DNA of 64,000 nucleotides from Enterococcus caccae ATCC BAA-1240 (GTDB lineage: Bacteria; Bacillota; Bacilli; Lactobacillales; Enterococcaceae), in the NCBI RefSeq assembly GCF_000407145.1, contig NZ_KE136475.1, positions 186,001 through 250,000 of the forward strand, read 5' to 3'. The notes beneath the pieces were generated by a model that was given only the letters and a program-made list of their open reading frames with translations, was not told the DNA's origin and did no database searches. The position numbers were made by a program, and so were the translations under genes. Positions within the stretch are counted from its first letter, which is position 1, and each line of letters starts with the position of its first letter. Below are positions 9,402 to 17,598 of the stretch, one piece after another.

Positions 9402-10310
9402 ATGAAGGAAATTTTATTACAAGCGATTGGTTTTTGTTTTGTGATTTTTTTAGGCTATTTGATGAAACGAATTGGTTTATTGAGTAAGTCTGATGGCGGT
9501 ACGTTGTCTGTTATTATCGTCAATATCACGTTGCCAGCAACAGTGATCGTTAGCTTGGCTAGTGTGGATGTTTCAGGAACGTTGGTTTTCTTATTGATCA
9601 TGGGGATTATTTTGAATATTTTAGTGATTTTGATTGGTGGTCAAGTAAGTAAAAGACGCTCTGTTTTGGAGCGGAAATTTCAAATGTATTCTATGTCAGG
9701 GTATAATATTGGTAATTTTAGCTTGCCGTTTATTCAAGGATTTTATCCGTTAGCTGTGCCATTTCTTTTAATGTTTGATATTGGAAATAGTGTGATGTTG
9801 ACGGGTGGTAGTACTCTGCTGATCGATAAAGTGGCCGGTTCTAAAGAAGAGACGACGTTAAAGCGGATTGTCGTATCCTTGTTTAAGTCAGCGCCATTTA
9901 CAGCATATATGGTCATGTTAGTACTTAGAATCGTTCAAGTTCGATTGTCAGCCGATTTGCTAGGTATATTAGAAATGATTGCTAAAGCAAATGGTTTTTT
10001 ATCGATGTTTATGATTGGGTTATATTTTGAGTTGAGATTGCCTAAAAAGACGATGCATTTAGTCAAAGAAGTGCTGACTTGGCGTTATTTGTGTGGAGCG
10101 ATTTTTGCATTGATGTTTGCTTTTATGATTCCGTTAGATCCATTGTTACGAATTGTTTTAGTTGTATTGAGTGTAGCACCGATGCCGACTTTTTCAGTGA
10201 TCAATAGTGTTAAAGCCGGAATGCCCGAAGAAACAGTTGGTTTTACATCATCTGCAAGTATTTTGATTAGTTTAGTATTGATGACAATCATTATGATGTT
10301 GATGGGATGA
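9402..10310 (+). CDS. AEC-family permease (auxin efflux carrier/malate permease type)
   Basis: A 302-residue integral membrane protein with about ten helices arranged as two repeats of five. The N-terminal FVIFLGYLMKRIGLLSKSDGG and the central NIGNFSLPFIQGFYP are family hallmarks. AEC proteins of lactic acid bacteria move malate or other small organic acids, or drive efflux. The substrate is unknown here. The ATG is preceded by GGAG in gaggagcgag at suitable distance. It is flanked by repeat copies A and C and appears to be monocistronic. Confidence 0.8.
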   Translation: MKEILLQAIGFCFVIFLGYLMKRIGLLSKSDGGTLSVIIVNITLPATVIVSLASVDVSGTLVFLLIMGIILNILVILIGGQVSKRRSVLERKFQMYSMSGYNIGNFSLPFIQGFYPLAVPFLLMFDIGNSVMLTGGSTLLIDKVAGSKEETTLKRIVVSLFKSAPFTAYMVMLVLRIVQVRLSADLLGILEMIAKANGFLSMFMIGLYFELRLPKKTMHLVKEVLTWRYLCGAIFALMFAFMIPLDPLLRIVLVVLSVAPMPTFSVINSVKAGMPEETVGFTSSASILISLVLMTIIMMLMG

Positions 10311-10370
10311 AGATGCAAAAAGAGCGGAGGGGAAATGAACATAACGTTTCGAGCTATATCCCACTTACGT

Positions 10371-10420
10371 GGAATCCGGATAGACGGTGGGAGCAGAAGC
10401 AATCCTTGCGGAAATAAGCT
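10371..10420. repeat. Dispersed intergenic repeat, copy C
   Basis: AATCCGGATAGACGGTGGGAG, then CAGAAGCAATCC and GGAAATAAGCT, follow the first half of copies A and B. The AAATAAGCT word also forms the left arm of the following terminator. Confidence 0.6.
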
Positions 10421-10475
10421 AAGAGCCCCAAAAATTTGAAGTATAATTTTTGGGGCTCTTAGCTTATTTTTATCG
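10412..10475. terminator. Bidirectional terminator between the AEC permease and murE
   Basis: Perfect 25-base arms (10412-10436, 10445-10469) with an 8-base loop and T-rich flank on the right. It separates converging genes. The 25-base stem is among the longest in the window. Confidence 0.88.
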
Positions 10476-10487
10476 GTTTCTTTTCTT

Positions 10488-12005
10488 TTATTCTAAAATC
10501 AAGCGTTCTGCGATATAAAAATCACCTTCGTACGGTGTGTCTTCCCCGCCAACTTTTTGATATAAATCCGCACCTTTACCAGCTAAAACAACGGCATCTT
10601 CCGCTTGACTCATTGCTAAAGCTGCTTCGATCGCTTCACTACGATCAGCAATAATTTTAACAGGAATATCTGCTGTGATATGAGATTGGATCTCTTCGCA
10701 AATCGTGATTGGATTTTCATCAGCTGGGTCATCGGTAGTTAAAATAGCAATATCAGCCAGTTCAGATAAAACAGTGCCAAAATCTTTTCGTCTAGAAATG
10801 GCTTTGTTGCCCGTGCTGCCAATCACAACTAGCAGTCGACCGTTAGGGTGTTCTTCTTTGACAAAAGTCAAGAGGTTTTTTAAGCTATCATAATTGTGCG
10901 CATAATCTACATAGACTTTTGCGCCATTTTTATTTTGGAGTAATTCCATACGACCAGGTACAGTCGTTTCTTTGATTCCTTGTTGACAATCATTGTGTGT
11001 AGCCCCAACTAAGGTACTAGCAATAGCTGCACTTAATGCGTTTCCTTTATTGAAATCACCACCTAAGCGCAAGTGATATTCACCAGAAATAGCCAAGGAA
11101 TCATTTTTTGCTTTGACGAAAAATGCAAGTGAGTCATCTGGAGTTGTCTGGTAGATATAATCTGTATCTTCTGATGACTGATTTCCATAAACGATGTAAG
11201 GTACATTATGAAGCTCGGCTGTTTCCTTCAATAAATGGAAATAATCAGATTCATGATTTAAAATCATGGTTTTAGAATGCTTGATCAACTGACGTTTACA
11301 ATAAAAATAATCATCAAATGTTGGATGCTCAATCGGGCTGATATGATCTGGAGTGATGTTTAAAAAGATTCCAACATCGAAAAATAGACCATACACACGA
11401 TTTGTTTTATAAGCTTGTGAAGATACTTCCATAATAAAGTGAGTCATATTATGTTGAACTGCTTCGGACATCATACGATAAAGATCAAGAGATTCAGGTG
11501 TAGTTAAATGTGATTTAAAAAAAGTCTGACCATCTAAAGTTGAGTTCATCGTAGATAACATCGCTGCTTTTTTACTGGTTGCTTGATCTAAAATAAATTT
11601 AGTGAAGTAAGCGGCAGTTGTTTTGCCCTTAGTACCAGTAAAGCCAATCAATTTTAATTTATTTTGCGGATAGTCATAAAAAGCCATACTTAAAACGGCC
11701 ATTGCTTTTTTGATGTCTGTTACGATGATTCCTAGTGCGGCTGGGACATCATAGGGTTGTTCAGCGACATAAACAGCTAGTCCAGCTGTAATCGCTTTTT
11801 CTAAATATACAGATTTGAAATTCAGGCCCTTACAGAAAAAAAGTGTATCTGCATCTACTGTTCGAGAATCATATGAAAGGGCAGTAAATGTTTTATCGTA
11901 CAACGAAGTAGGTATAGTCAAAGACCAATCGCTAGTTGAAATAAATTCTTTTAAAAGATGTTCTTTAAGTAAACATTCACGGATTTTTTCTAAAGAAATA
12001 GTCAT
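10488..12005 (-). CDS. murE: UDP-MurNAc-L-Ala-D-Glu:L-lysine ligase
   Basis: A 505-residue cytoplasmic Mur ligase that adds the third residue of the peptidoglycan stem peptide. The N-terminal domain binds the UMP part. The P-loop is FTGTKGKTTAAYF, followed by HLTTPESLD, the FIMEVSSQAY and HNYDSL regions of the catalytic domain, and a C-terminal domain with the specificity loop TDDPADENP. The DAP-adding enzymes have DNPR at this place, so DDPA supports lysine as substrate, as expected for enterococci. Two adjacent ATGs exist; the second (12005) has GGAGG 7 bases upstream and is preferred over 12008. Confidence 0.9.
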   Translation of the reverse strand: MTISLEKIRECLLKEHLLKEFISTSDWSLTIPTSLYDKTFTALSYDSRTVDADTLFFCKGLNFKSVYLEKAITAGLAVYVAEQPYDVPAALGIIVTDIKKAMAVLSMAFYDYPQNKLKLIGFTGTKGKTTAAYFTKFILDQATSKKAAMLSTMNSTLDGQTFFKSHLTTPESLDLYRMMSEAVQHNMTHFIMEVSSQAYKTNRVYGLFFDVGIFLNITPDHISPIEHPTFDDYFYCKRQLIKHSKTMILNHESDYFHLLKETAELHNVPYIVYGNQSSEDTDYIYQTTPDDSLAFFVKAKNDSLAISGEYHLRLGGDFNKGNALSAAIASTLVGATHNDCQQGIKETTVPGRMELLQNKNGAKVYVDYAHNYDSLKNLLTFVKEEHPNGRLLVVIGSTGNKAISRRKDFGTVLSELADIAILTTDDPADENPITICEEIQSHITADIPVKIIADRSEAIEAALAMSQAEDAVVLAGKGADLYQKVGGEDTPYEGDFYIAERLILE

Positions 12006-12072
12006 CATTACGCCTCCAAGCGGTATCTAAAATCTGAATGTAAGGTTTTGCAGATAGAAACTTTAGAATTCA

Positions 12073-12101
12073 TCATACAATTTAAACGACAAAACTTCAA
12101 G
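12073..12101 (-). promoter_or_regulatory. Promoter of murE
   Basis: Read on the minus strand: TTGAAG (12101-12096), 17-base spacer, then TATGAT (12078-12073), about 68 bases before the murE start. Confidence 0.6.
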
Positions 12102-12109
12102 ATGCTTGC

Positions 12110-12390
12110 TGACAGATGTAAAAAGTCTGAAGAAAATTTTTAATGAAGTAGAATTTTTTTTGTAATAAATATCTATTTAAAATAACAAGTGGATAATCAA
12201 TGATTTTTGATGAAATTTTAAAAAAAACATAAATAACGTTTGGTATTTAACGTTTTGGATATCTAATATAAAATTAAAAGAAATAGATAAAAACGAAGTG
12301 TTTATTTGGTTTTTAGATAATTTAAAAATGATCGGCACTAATTTTTTACCAAATCTGTGAGGAAACTATAAATAAGTTAATTTATTCGAG
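12110..12390. other. AT-rich gap between murE and the flippase gene
   Basis: Apart from the two outward promoters on either side, this stretch shows no frame with a ribosome site, no clear hairpin and no repeat. It is strongly AT-rich. Confidence 0.5.
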
Positions 12391-12397
12391 AAAGTCG

Positions 12398-12426
12398 TTG
12401 CATATACTTGATTTAACAATTAAAAT
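12398..12426 (+). promoter_or_regulatory. Promoter of the flippase-rsuA unit
   Basis: TTGCAT (12398-12403), 17-base spacer, then TAAAAT (12421-12426), 37 bases before the start codon. Confidence 0.6.
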
Positions 12427-12462
12427 AAAGGAAGCATGTTCAAAGAAAGATGGAGGAGTTAA

Positions 12463-14112
12463 ATGATAAATCAACCAAATCCTGCTGATCAACCGATCTT
12501 GACTAACCAAGAGAAAATGGTTAAAGGGTCTGCTTGGATGACAGCTAGTAATATAATTTCTCGTTTGTTGGGTGCGGTCTACATTATTCCATGGTATGCA
12601 TGGATGGGAGAACACGCCAACGAAGCAAATAGTCTATCTTCAATGGGCTATACTGTGTATGCTCTCTTTTTATTAATATCTACAGCAGGTATTCCTGCTG
12701 CTATCGCTAAACAAACCTCGTACTATAATTCATTGAATGAATATAAGATTAGTCGCCAGCTATTTTTCAAAGCGCTTCAGTTGATGGCGATTTTAGGTGC
12801 GATTTTTGCGATTGTTATGTATCTAGCCTCTCCACTTTTAGCAAAGTGGTCCGGTGGTGGAGAAGAATTGATTCCGACGATGCGTTCGTTGAGTTTGGCA
12901 GTTCTGATTTTTCCATGTATGAGCGTGGTTCGTGGATATTTCCAAGGGAACCAAGATATGATGCCATATGCCTTATCACAAATCGTTGAACAGGTAGCAC
13001 GTGTTTTTTATATGTTATTGACTGCATTTATCATCATGAAAATGCTAGATGGGAACTATGTCAGTGCCGTAACACAATCAACGTTGGCAGCATTTATAGG
13101 GATGTTGGCAAGCTTAGTCGTTTTATTTTATTATTTCCATAAACAAAAACCGATGTTTGACTATCTTGCGGCACACAGTGCAAATGAACATCAAGCTTCG
13201 ACACGAGATTTACTGATCGAGACACTCAAAGAGGCACTTCCTTTTATTATCGTGGGTTCAGGTGTAACCGTGTTTAAATTAGTCGATCAATTTACGTTCT
13301 CTAATTTTATGAATACATTTACGGCGTATTCTGGTAGCCAGTTACGAACGCTGTTTGCGATTTTCAATGCAAATCCAGATAAATTGACAATGGTCGTGAT
13401 TGCGTTAGCAACCTCTATTTCAGCTACAGGATTACCGTTGATCACTGAAGCCATTACATTAAAAAAATATCGTGATCTATCAAAACTGATTAGTAATAAT
13501 TTGCAGTTATTTATGTTTGTGATGTTGCCTGCGACATTTGGTATGATCGTCTTGGCAAAACCACTTTATACGATGTTTTATGCACCAGATGATTTAGGTG
13601 TGTCTGTCCTGATCCAAGCATGTTTTGCGGGTTTATTTATGGGACTGTACATGTTGTCGTCGACGATGCTGATGGGAATGTATGAAAATAAAGCAGCAAT
13701 CAAATATTTCGGTTTAGGTTTAGCACTGAAATTGATTGTTCAATACCCAAGTGTGCGACTTTTTGAAGTATATGGTCCATTGATCGCTACCATGATAGGA
13801 TTCACACTTTCTTGTGTATTGATTATGAGAAAAATCAAAAAAGTCAGTCACTTTAATTTCGGTTTGACGTTGCGTCGTGGTTTGTTGATTTTCTTGATTA
13901 CTTTAGTGATGATGATTGGAGCAATCATTATGAGACAGTTCTTGTACCTATTTTTAGATCCAACACGCAAATTCCAATCTTTTGTGATTATCATGATCGT
14001 AGCAACTTTTGGTGGAGCGATTTATGGGTATATCACATTAAAACTGCGTTTGGCCGATAAGCTAATAGGCGCCAGAGTGAGTAAAATTCGACATAAACTA
14101 AAAATAAAATAG
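12463..14112 (+). CDS. Lipid-linked oligosaccharide flippase, YtgP/MurJ type
   Basis: A 549-residue membrane protein with about 14 helices, of the polysaccharide transporter/SpoVB branch of the MOP superfamily. In Bacillus the related YtgP (Amj-redundant MurJ) flips lipid II. The opening MVKGSAWMTASNIISRLLGAVYIIPWYAWMG contains the family's N-terminal helix, and charged residues line helices 2, 7 and 8. A roughly 25-residue hydrophilic leader precedes helix 1. GGAGG lies upstream of the ATG. It faces away from murE across a shared gap, consistent with a peptidoglycan role. Teichoic acid or capsule precursor export is an alternative. Confidence 0.82.
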   Translation: MINQPNPADQPILTNQEKMVKGSAWMTASNIISRLLGAVYIIPWYAWMGEHANEANSLSSMGYTVYALFLLISTAGIPAAIAKQTSYYNSLNEYKISRQLFFKALQLMAILGAIFAIVMYLASPLLAKWSGGGEELIPTMRSLSLAVLIFPCMSVVRGYFQGNQDMMPYALSQIVEQVARVFYMLLTAFIIMKMLDGNYVSAVTQSTLAAFIGMLASLVVLFYYFHKQKPMFDYLAAHSANEHQASTRDLLIETLKEALPFIIVGSGVTVFKLVDQFTFSNFMNTFTAYSGSQLRTLFAIFNANPDKLTMVVIALATSISATGLPLITEAITLKKYRDLSKLISNNLQLFMFVMLPATFGMIVLAKPLYTMFYAPDDLGVSVLIQACFAGLFMGLYMLSSTMLMGMYENKAAIKYFGLGLALKLIVQYPSVRLFEVYGPLIATMIGFTLSCVLIMRKIKKVSHFNFGLTLRRGLLIFLITLVMMIGAIIMRQFLYLFLDPTRKFQSFVIIMIVATFGGAIYGYITLKLRLADKLIGARVSKIRHKLKIK

Positions 14113-14175
14113 AATCTATCAAATAGAGGTTGGACAGAAGTGTTTAACTTCGAGAACCAAGTAGGTACTGTGCAA

Positions 14176-14262
14176 CATCAACTCATTCCTCGTTGTGTTT
14201 TACAGTAATGTCAGCTTATTTCCGAAGGGAGTGCTTTTGCTCCCATCGTTTATTCGGATTTC
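14176..14262. repeat. Dispersed intergenic repeat, copy B (inverted)
   Basis: Reverse complement of the first half of copy A. The shared words, read on the minus strand, are AATAAACGATGGGAGCA, GGAAATAAGCTGACATTACT and GAGTTGATG. It ends exactly at the following terminator arm. Confidence 0.7.
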
Positions 14263-14305
14263 TTGAGGCTGAGATGTAACTCAAAGAGTTATGTCTCAGC
14301 CTCAA
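14263..14305 (+). terminator. Terminator hairpin before rsuA, joined to repeat copy B
   Basis: Twenty-base arms with two mismatches (TTGAGGCTGAG and CTCAGCCTCAA outer parts) and a 3-base loop. The same hairpin recurs at 57058-57096. The T run is poor, so it may act as an RNA processing or repeat structure rather than a strong terminator. Confidence 0.6.
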
Positions 14306-14359
14306 TTTGCTTTGAAGCACAGTGAATGTTGTTACCTAAAATTTAAGGAGAGAGATCAT

Positions 14360-15082
14360 ATGCGTTTAGATAAATTTCTTGCAGAAACAGGTATGGGTAG
14401 TCGTAAAGAAGCCAAACAATTATTGAAAAAAAAACTAGTCACTGTAAATGATCAAGTCGTCAAAGATGGTAAAATTCAGATTGATGAAAAGAAAGATATC
14501 GTTAAGTTTGCAGGAGAAGAACTAACGTATCAAAAATATTATTACTACATGCTACATAAGCCGCAAGGGGTAATCTCAGCGACCGAGGATAAATGGGATC
14601 AGACAGTGGTAGATTTATTACGTGATGAGGATTATCGGGAAGATTTGTTTCCAGTCGGTCGCCTGGATAAAGATACAGAGGGCCTATTATTGTTGACAAA
14701 CGATGGTCAATTAGCACATCAATTATTATCACCTAAAAAGCATGTAGATAAAGAATACGTTGCCACGGTTCAAGGGATTGTAACAGATCAAGATATTTTA
14801 CAGTTTGCGGCTGGATTTGCATTGACCAACAAAGAGTTGGTCAAATCAAGTGAGCTAATGATTGACGCTATAAATGAGGAAGAGGAACAGTCAGAAATTC
14901 GTCTGATCATTCAAGAAGGAAAATTTCATCAAGTAAAACGGATGTTTGAAGCTGTAGATAAAAAAGTTATCTATCTGAAACGATTGAGGATGGGAAATTT
15001 ATGGTTGGATGAAGAATTGGAGCTTGGAGAATACAGAGCGTTGACCGAAAAAGAAATTGAAGGCTTAAAAATGAATAGATAG
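14360..15082 (+). CDS. rsuA: 16S rRNA pseudouridine synthase, RsuA family
   Basis: A 240-residue RNA-modifying enzyme. An S4 RNA-binding domain (MRLDKFLAETGMGSRKEAKQ) is followed by the RsuA/RluB catalytic core with VGRLDKDTEGLLLLT, whose aspartate is the nucleophile. E. coli RsuA makes pseudouridine 516 in 16S rRNA. The frame opens at 14291, but that part runs through the terminator hairpin. ATG 14360 has AAGGAG 9 bases upstream and begins exactly at the S4 domain, so it is chosen. It is followed by a strong terminator. Confidence 0.88.
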   Translation: MRLDKFLAETGMGSRKEAKQLLKKKLVTVNDQVVKDGKIQIDEKKDIVKFAGEELTYQKYYYYMLHKPQGVISATEDKWDQTVVDLLRDEDYREDLFPVGRLDKDTEGLLLLTNDGQLAHQLLSPKKHVDKEYVATVQGIVTDQDILQFAAGFALTNKELVKSSELMIDAINEEEEQSEIRLIIQEGKFHQVKRMFEAVDKKVIYLKRLRMGNLWLDEELELGEYRALTEKEIEGLKMNR

Positions 15083-15091
15083 AAGTTAGAC

Positions 15092-15150
15092 AAAATACAA
15101 GCAAATGTGATTGCTTTACTTTAAGGCAATCACATTTGCTTGTATTTTCT
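15092..15150 (+). terminator. Terminator after rsuA
   Basis: Perfect 23-base arms (15092-15114, 15126-15148) with an 11-base loop, ending in TTTTCTTT. It stops immediately before the promoter of the ABC operon. Confidence 0.9.
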
Positions 15151-15200
15151 TTGACTAGTTAGTCAATACAGGTATATACTTCAATTGACTAACTAGTCAA
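15151..15200 (+). promoter_or_regulatory. Promoter with twin TetR operators before the ABC operon
   Basis: Two 16-base palindromes, TTGACTAGTTAGTCAA (15151-15166) and TTGACTAACTAGTCAA (15185-15200). They are exact reverse complements of each other, with centres 34 bases apart. The first contains the -35 TTGACT. The -10 TATACT (15175-15180) lies between them, and the second covers the expected transcript start. The operon encodes a TetR regulator, the most likely ligand. Confidence 0.8.
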
Positions 15201-15217
15201 TAAGGAGGAATAATAAA

Positions 15218-16105
15218 ATGAATGCTGTTGAACTTAAAGGATTGACTAAATTATATAAAAAACAGCCAGCTATCGATCAAGTCGATTTATCTGTAGAAAA
15301 AGGAGAAATCTACGGTTTTATTGGTCCAAATGGAGCTGGGAAATCTACCACGATCAAAGCGATGCTGAATTTTATCTATCCAGATCAAGGAAAGGCTATG
15401 CTGCTTGGTTTGGATAGTATCAAAGATGCGAAAGAAATTCGCAAGCGAACAGGATATGTCTCCAGTGATGTTCGTTTTTATCCAAATATGACGACAATGG
15501 AAGTATTAAAATACGTAGCAGAGTTCCATCAACTGAAAAATAGCAAACAGCAAATTGATTATTTCATAGAACTATTCGATATCGATGCTAAGAAAAAAAT
15601 GTCTGAATTATCATTAGGAAATAAAAAGAAAATCGCAATCACAGCAGGCATTTTACCGAATCCAGAATTATTGATATTGGATGAACCGACGAATGGATTA
15701 GATCCATTGATGCAACATCGTTTATTTGAAGAGTTAGAGAAGTACAATCAAAAAGGCATGACTATTTTTCTATCCAGCCATGATTTAAATGAAGTTCAAC
15801 AACATGCACATCGGGCAGCTTTTATTCGTGAAGGAAAAATTATTACGGTACAAGATATTACTAAAGAAAAATCTCTAGGCAAAGTAATCACCTTGATTGG
15901 AGACCATATTCCATTATCGTTGTTTGAAAAAATTGGGGCTGCCATTTTAAAACATCAAGGCAATGAAACACGTTTATTTTACGAAGGGAACTTGCAGGAA
16001 GTGTTGCCATTATTAGCTGATGCGTCGATCCAAGATTTTACGATCACGAATCCAGAATTGGAAGATCAGTTTATGGCTTTGTATGAAGGGGGTGCGGTGA
16101 AATGA
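15218..16105 (+). CDS. ABC transporter ATP-binding protein
   Basis: A 295-residue ATPase of the ABC-2 exporter type. Walker A GPNGAGKST (about residues 36-44), signature LSLGNKKKIAI, Walker B LLILDEPTNGLDP and the switch histidine in LSSHDLNEV are present. A C-terminal extension of about 80 residues is typical of drug, bacteriocin and antimicrobial exporters. The signature reads LSLGN rather than LSGGQ, which is common in this group. GGAGG lies upstream of the ATG. It overlaps the permease gene by 4 bases, so both subunits are made together. Substrate unknown. Confidence 0.9.
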   Translation: MNAVELKGLTKLYKKQPAIDQVDLSVEKGEIYGFIGPNGAGKSTTIKAMLNFIYPDQGKAMLLGLDSIKDAKEIRKRTGYVSSDVRFYPNMTTMEVLKYVAEFHQLKNSKQQIDYFIELFDIDAKKKMSELSLGNKKKIAITAGILPNPELLILDEPTNGLDPLMQHRLFEELEKYNQKGMTIFLSSHDLNEVQQHAHRAAFIREGKIITVQDITKEKSLGKVITLIGDHIPLSLFEKIGAAILKHQGNETRLFYEGNLQEVLPLLADASIQDFTITNPELEDQFMALYEGGAVK

Positions 16106-16923
16106 TCACTGCTAAAATAGAAACTAAAGGACTTATTAAGGGATTGATCATCTGGTCAATATTATTTGCGGTGATTATTTTTGGCTTCAGCGCGGTTTAT
16201 CCCCAAATGCATAGCTCTGCTATGGAAGAGCTTTTAGGAGCAAAACTGAATGGTCTATCTCCTGCGCTTTTAAAAACCTTTAATATCAGTGTGGATGGCC
16301 AAGCAAGCTTTTTAGTTTCTACAGGTTTCTTTGCTTATTATTTTCAATATATGTTTCTAGCCGCATTGATTTACGCGATGATGCTAGGCAGCCAAGCGTT
16401 GATCAAAGAAGAGACTGACGGTACCATTGAATTTTTATATGCTCAACCTGTGACACGTAGAGAAATTGTAACGAGCAAATTTGTAGCGAACTTGCTTATC
16501 TTGCTTATCTTCTGGCTGATTTCATTTGGTATATCTGTAGGTTCTACCTTAGTATATCGTCAATCAACCGATTCTGTTCAGACGATAGTTAGAGAAATCA
16601 GTAAAATATTTACACAAGAAAGTTTGATTTTGTTGTTCTTTTTAACACTTGGTTTTTTTGTTTCAACATTTTTAAAATCAAGCAAGCAAAGTACAAGTGT
16701 CTCCTTAGGGATTGTTTTCGGTTTTTATTTGATCGGGATTTTTTCTGATTTGAATGATTCATTTAGTTGGGCAAAGACGATTTCTCCAACCCATATGGGG
16801 ATTCCAAGTAATTTATTGGACAAAGGTTTATCGGCAGCAAATGTAGCGTTATTGAGTATTTTAATTATTTTATTCCTAGGTGGAACATACATGGTTTACC
16901 AACGGAAGGATTTGAAAGTCTAG
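16102..16923 (+). CDS. ABC-2 type transporter permease
   Basis: A 273-residue membrane subunit with about six helices, an N-terminal helix and a large outer loop before helix 2. KEETDGTIEFLYAQPVTRREIVTSKFVANL is the cytoplasmic coupling region usual in ABC-2 permeases. It overlaps the ATPase gene by 4 bases and shares its last stop-codon base with the start of the TetR gene. The three genes form one tight operon controlled by the operators at 15151-15200. Confidence 0.88.
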   Translation: MITAKIETKGLIKGLIIWSILFAVIIFGFSAVYPQMHSSAMEELLGAKLNGLSPALLKTFNISVDGQASFLVSTGFFAYYFQYMFLAALIYAMMLGSQALIKEETDGTIEFLYAQPVTRREIVTSKFVANLLILLIFWLISFGISVGSTLVYRQSTDSVQTIVREISKIFTQESLILLFFLTLGFFVSTFLKSSKQSTSVSLGIVFGFYLIGIFSDLNDSFSWAKTISPTHMGIPSNLLDKGLSAANVALLSILIILFLGGTYMVYQRKDLKV

Positions 16924-17573
16924 TGAAAGAAATCAACAGCGATCAACAAAAATATGATCGGATTCTAGCGGCGGCTTTAAAACATTTTTCAAAATATGGC
17001 TATCAAAAAGCCAACACAGATGAAATAGCAAAAGAGGCGGATGTGTCTAAAGGCTTGATTTTTCATTATTTTGGCAAAAAACAAGTGCTGTATGAACAGA
17101 CAATCAGCGAAGTGATCGACTTTTTAAGTGAGCAGTCCAAAGAGTTATTCACAAAGAAGTATACAGACTTAGTAGACGTAGTGATTGTAGCAACTCGGCA
17201 TAAAATAAAGTTAGAGCAAGAATATCCAGACCAAATTCGTTTATTGATCACAGCTTATGCACAAAAACAACATTTACCGACAGAAATCCAAGCAAAATTA
17301 TCACAGTATATGGATGAAAATAGGGCGATCGCACAACAACTTTTGACGGGGCTCATTGAACAGCTACCGATTAAAAAGAAAATTGCAAAACAAGATGTCG
17401 TTCAGTTGGTATTAAGTGTATTTAATCAAATTTCTGTGGAAAGTCTACAATTTTTAAAGACCCACCCAGAAGTAACGGAAGTCAAGCAAATGCAGTTTTT
17501 GGCTGAACGAGCTGAAATTTATATGGCCATTTTACAGACAGGATTTCTAGCGAATAAAACAGAGGAAAAATGA
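16923..17573 (+). CDS. TetR-family repressor of the ABC operon
   Basis: A 216-residue regulator. The N-terminal helix-turn-helix is AALKHFSKYGYQKANTDEIA followed by SKGLIFHYFGKKQVLY, and the helical C-terminal domain should bind a ligand. The start is GTG overlapping the permease stop. As the last gene of the operon behind two palindromes it is very likely autoregulatory. The final codons lie inside a palindromic terminator, so the protein ends in NKTEEK, the same ending as the converging gene on the other strand. Confidence 0.88.
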   Translation: MKEINSDQQKYDRILAAALKHFSKYGYQKANTDEIAKEADVSKGLIFHYFGKKQVLYEQTISEVIDFLSEQSKELFTKKYTDLVDVVIVATRHKIKLEQEYPDQIRLLITAYAQKQHLPTEIQAKLSQYMDENRAIAQQLLTGLIEQLPIKKKIAKQDVVQLVLSVFNQISVESLQFLKTHPEVTEVKQMQFLAERAEIYMAILQTGFLANKTEEK

Positions 17574-17598
17574 GTATCATTTTTCCTCTGTTTTATTC
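17552..17598. terminator. Shared bidirectional terminator inside both coding ends
   Basis: Perfect 22-base arms (17552-17573, 17577-17598) and a 3-base loop GTA. Each arm ends in the stop codon of one gene, and the A/T-rich stem gives T runs in both directions. The arms encode KTEEK-stop on both strands. Confidence 0.85.

Noticed and set aside
14291-14359. Longer RsuA start
   Set aside because: The extension is translated terminator hairpin. The S4 domain begins at ATG 14360 with AAGGAG upstream.
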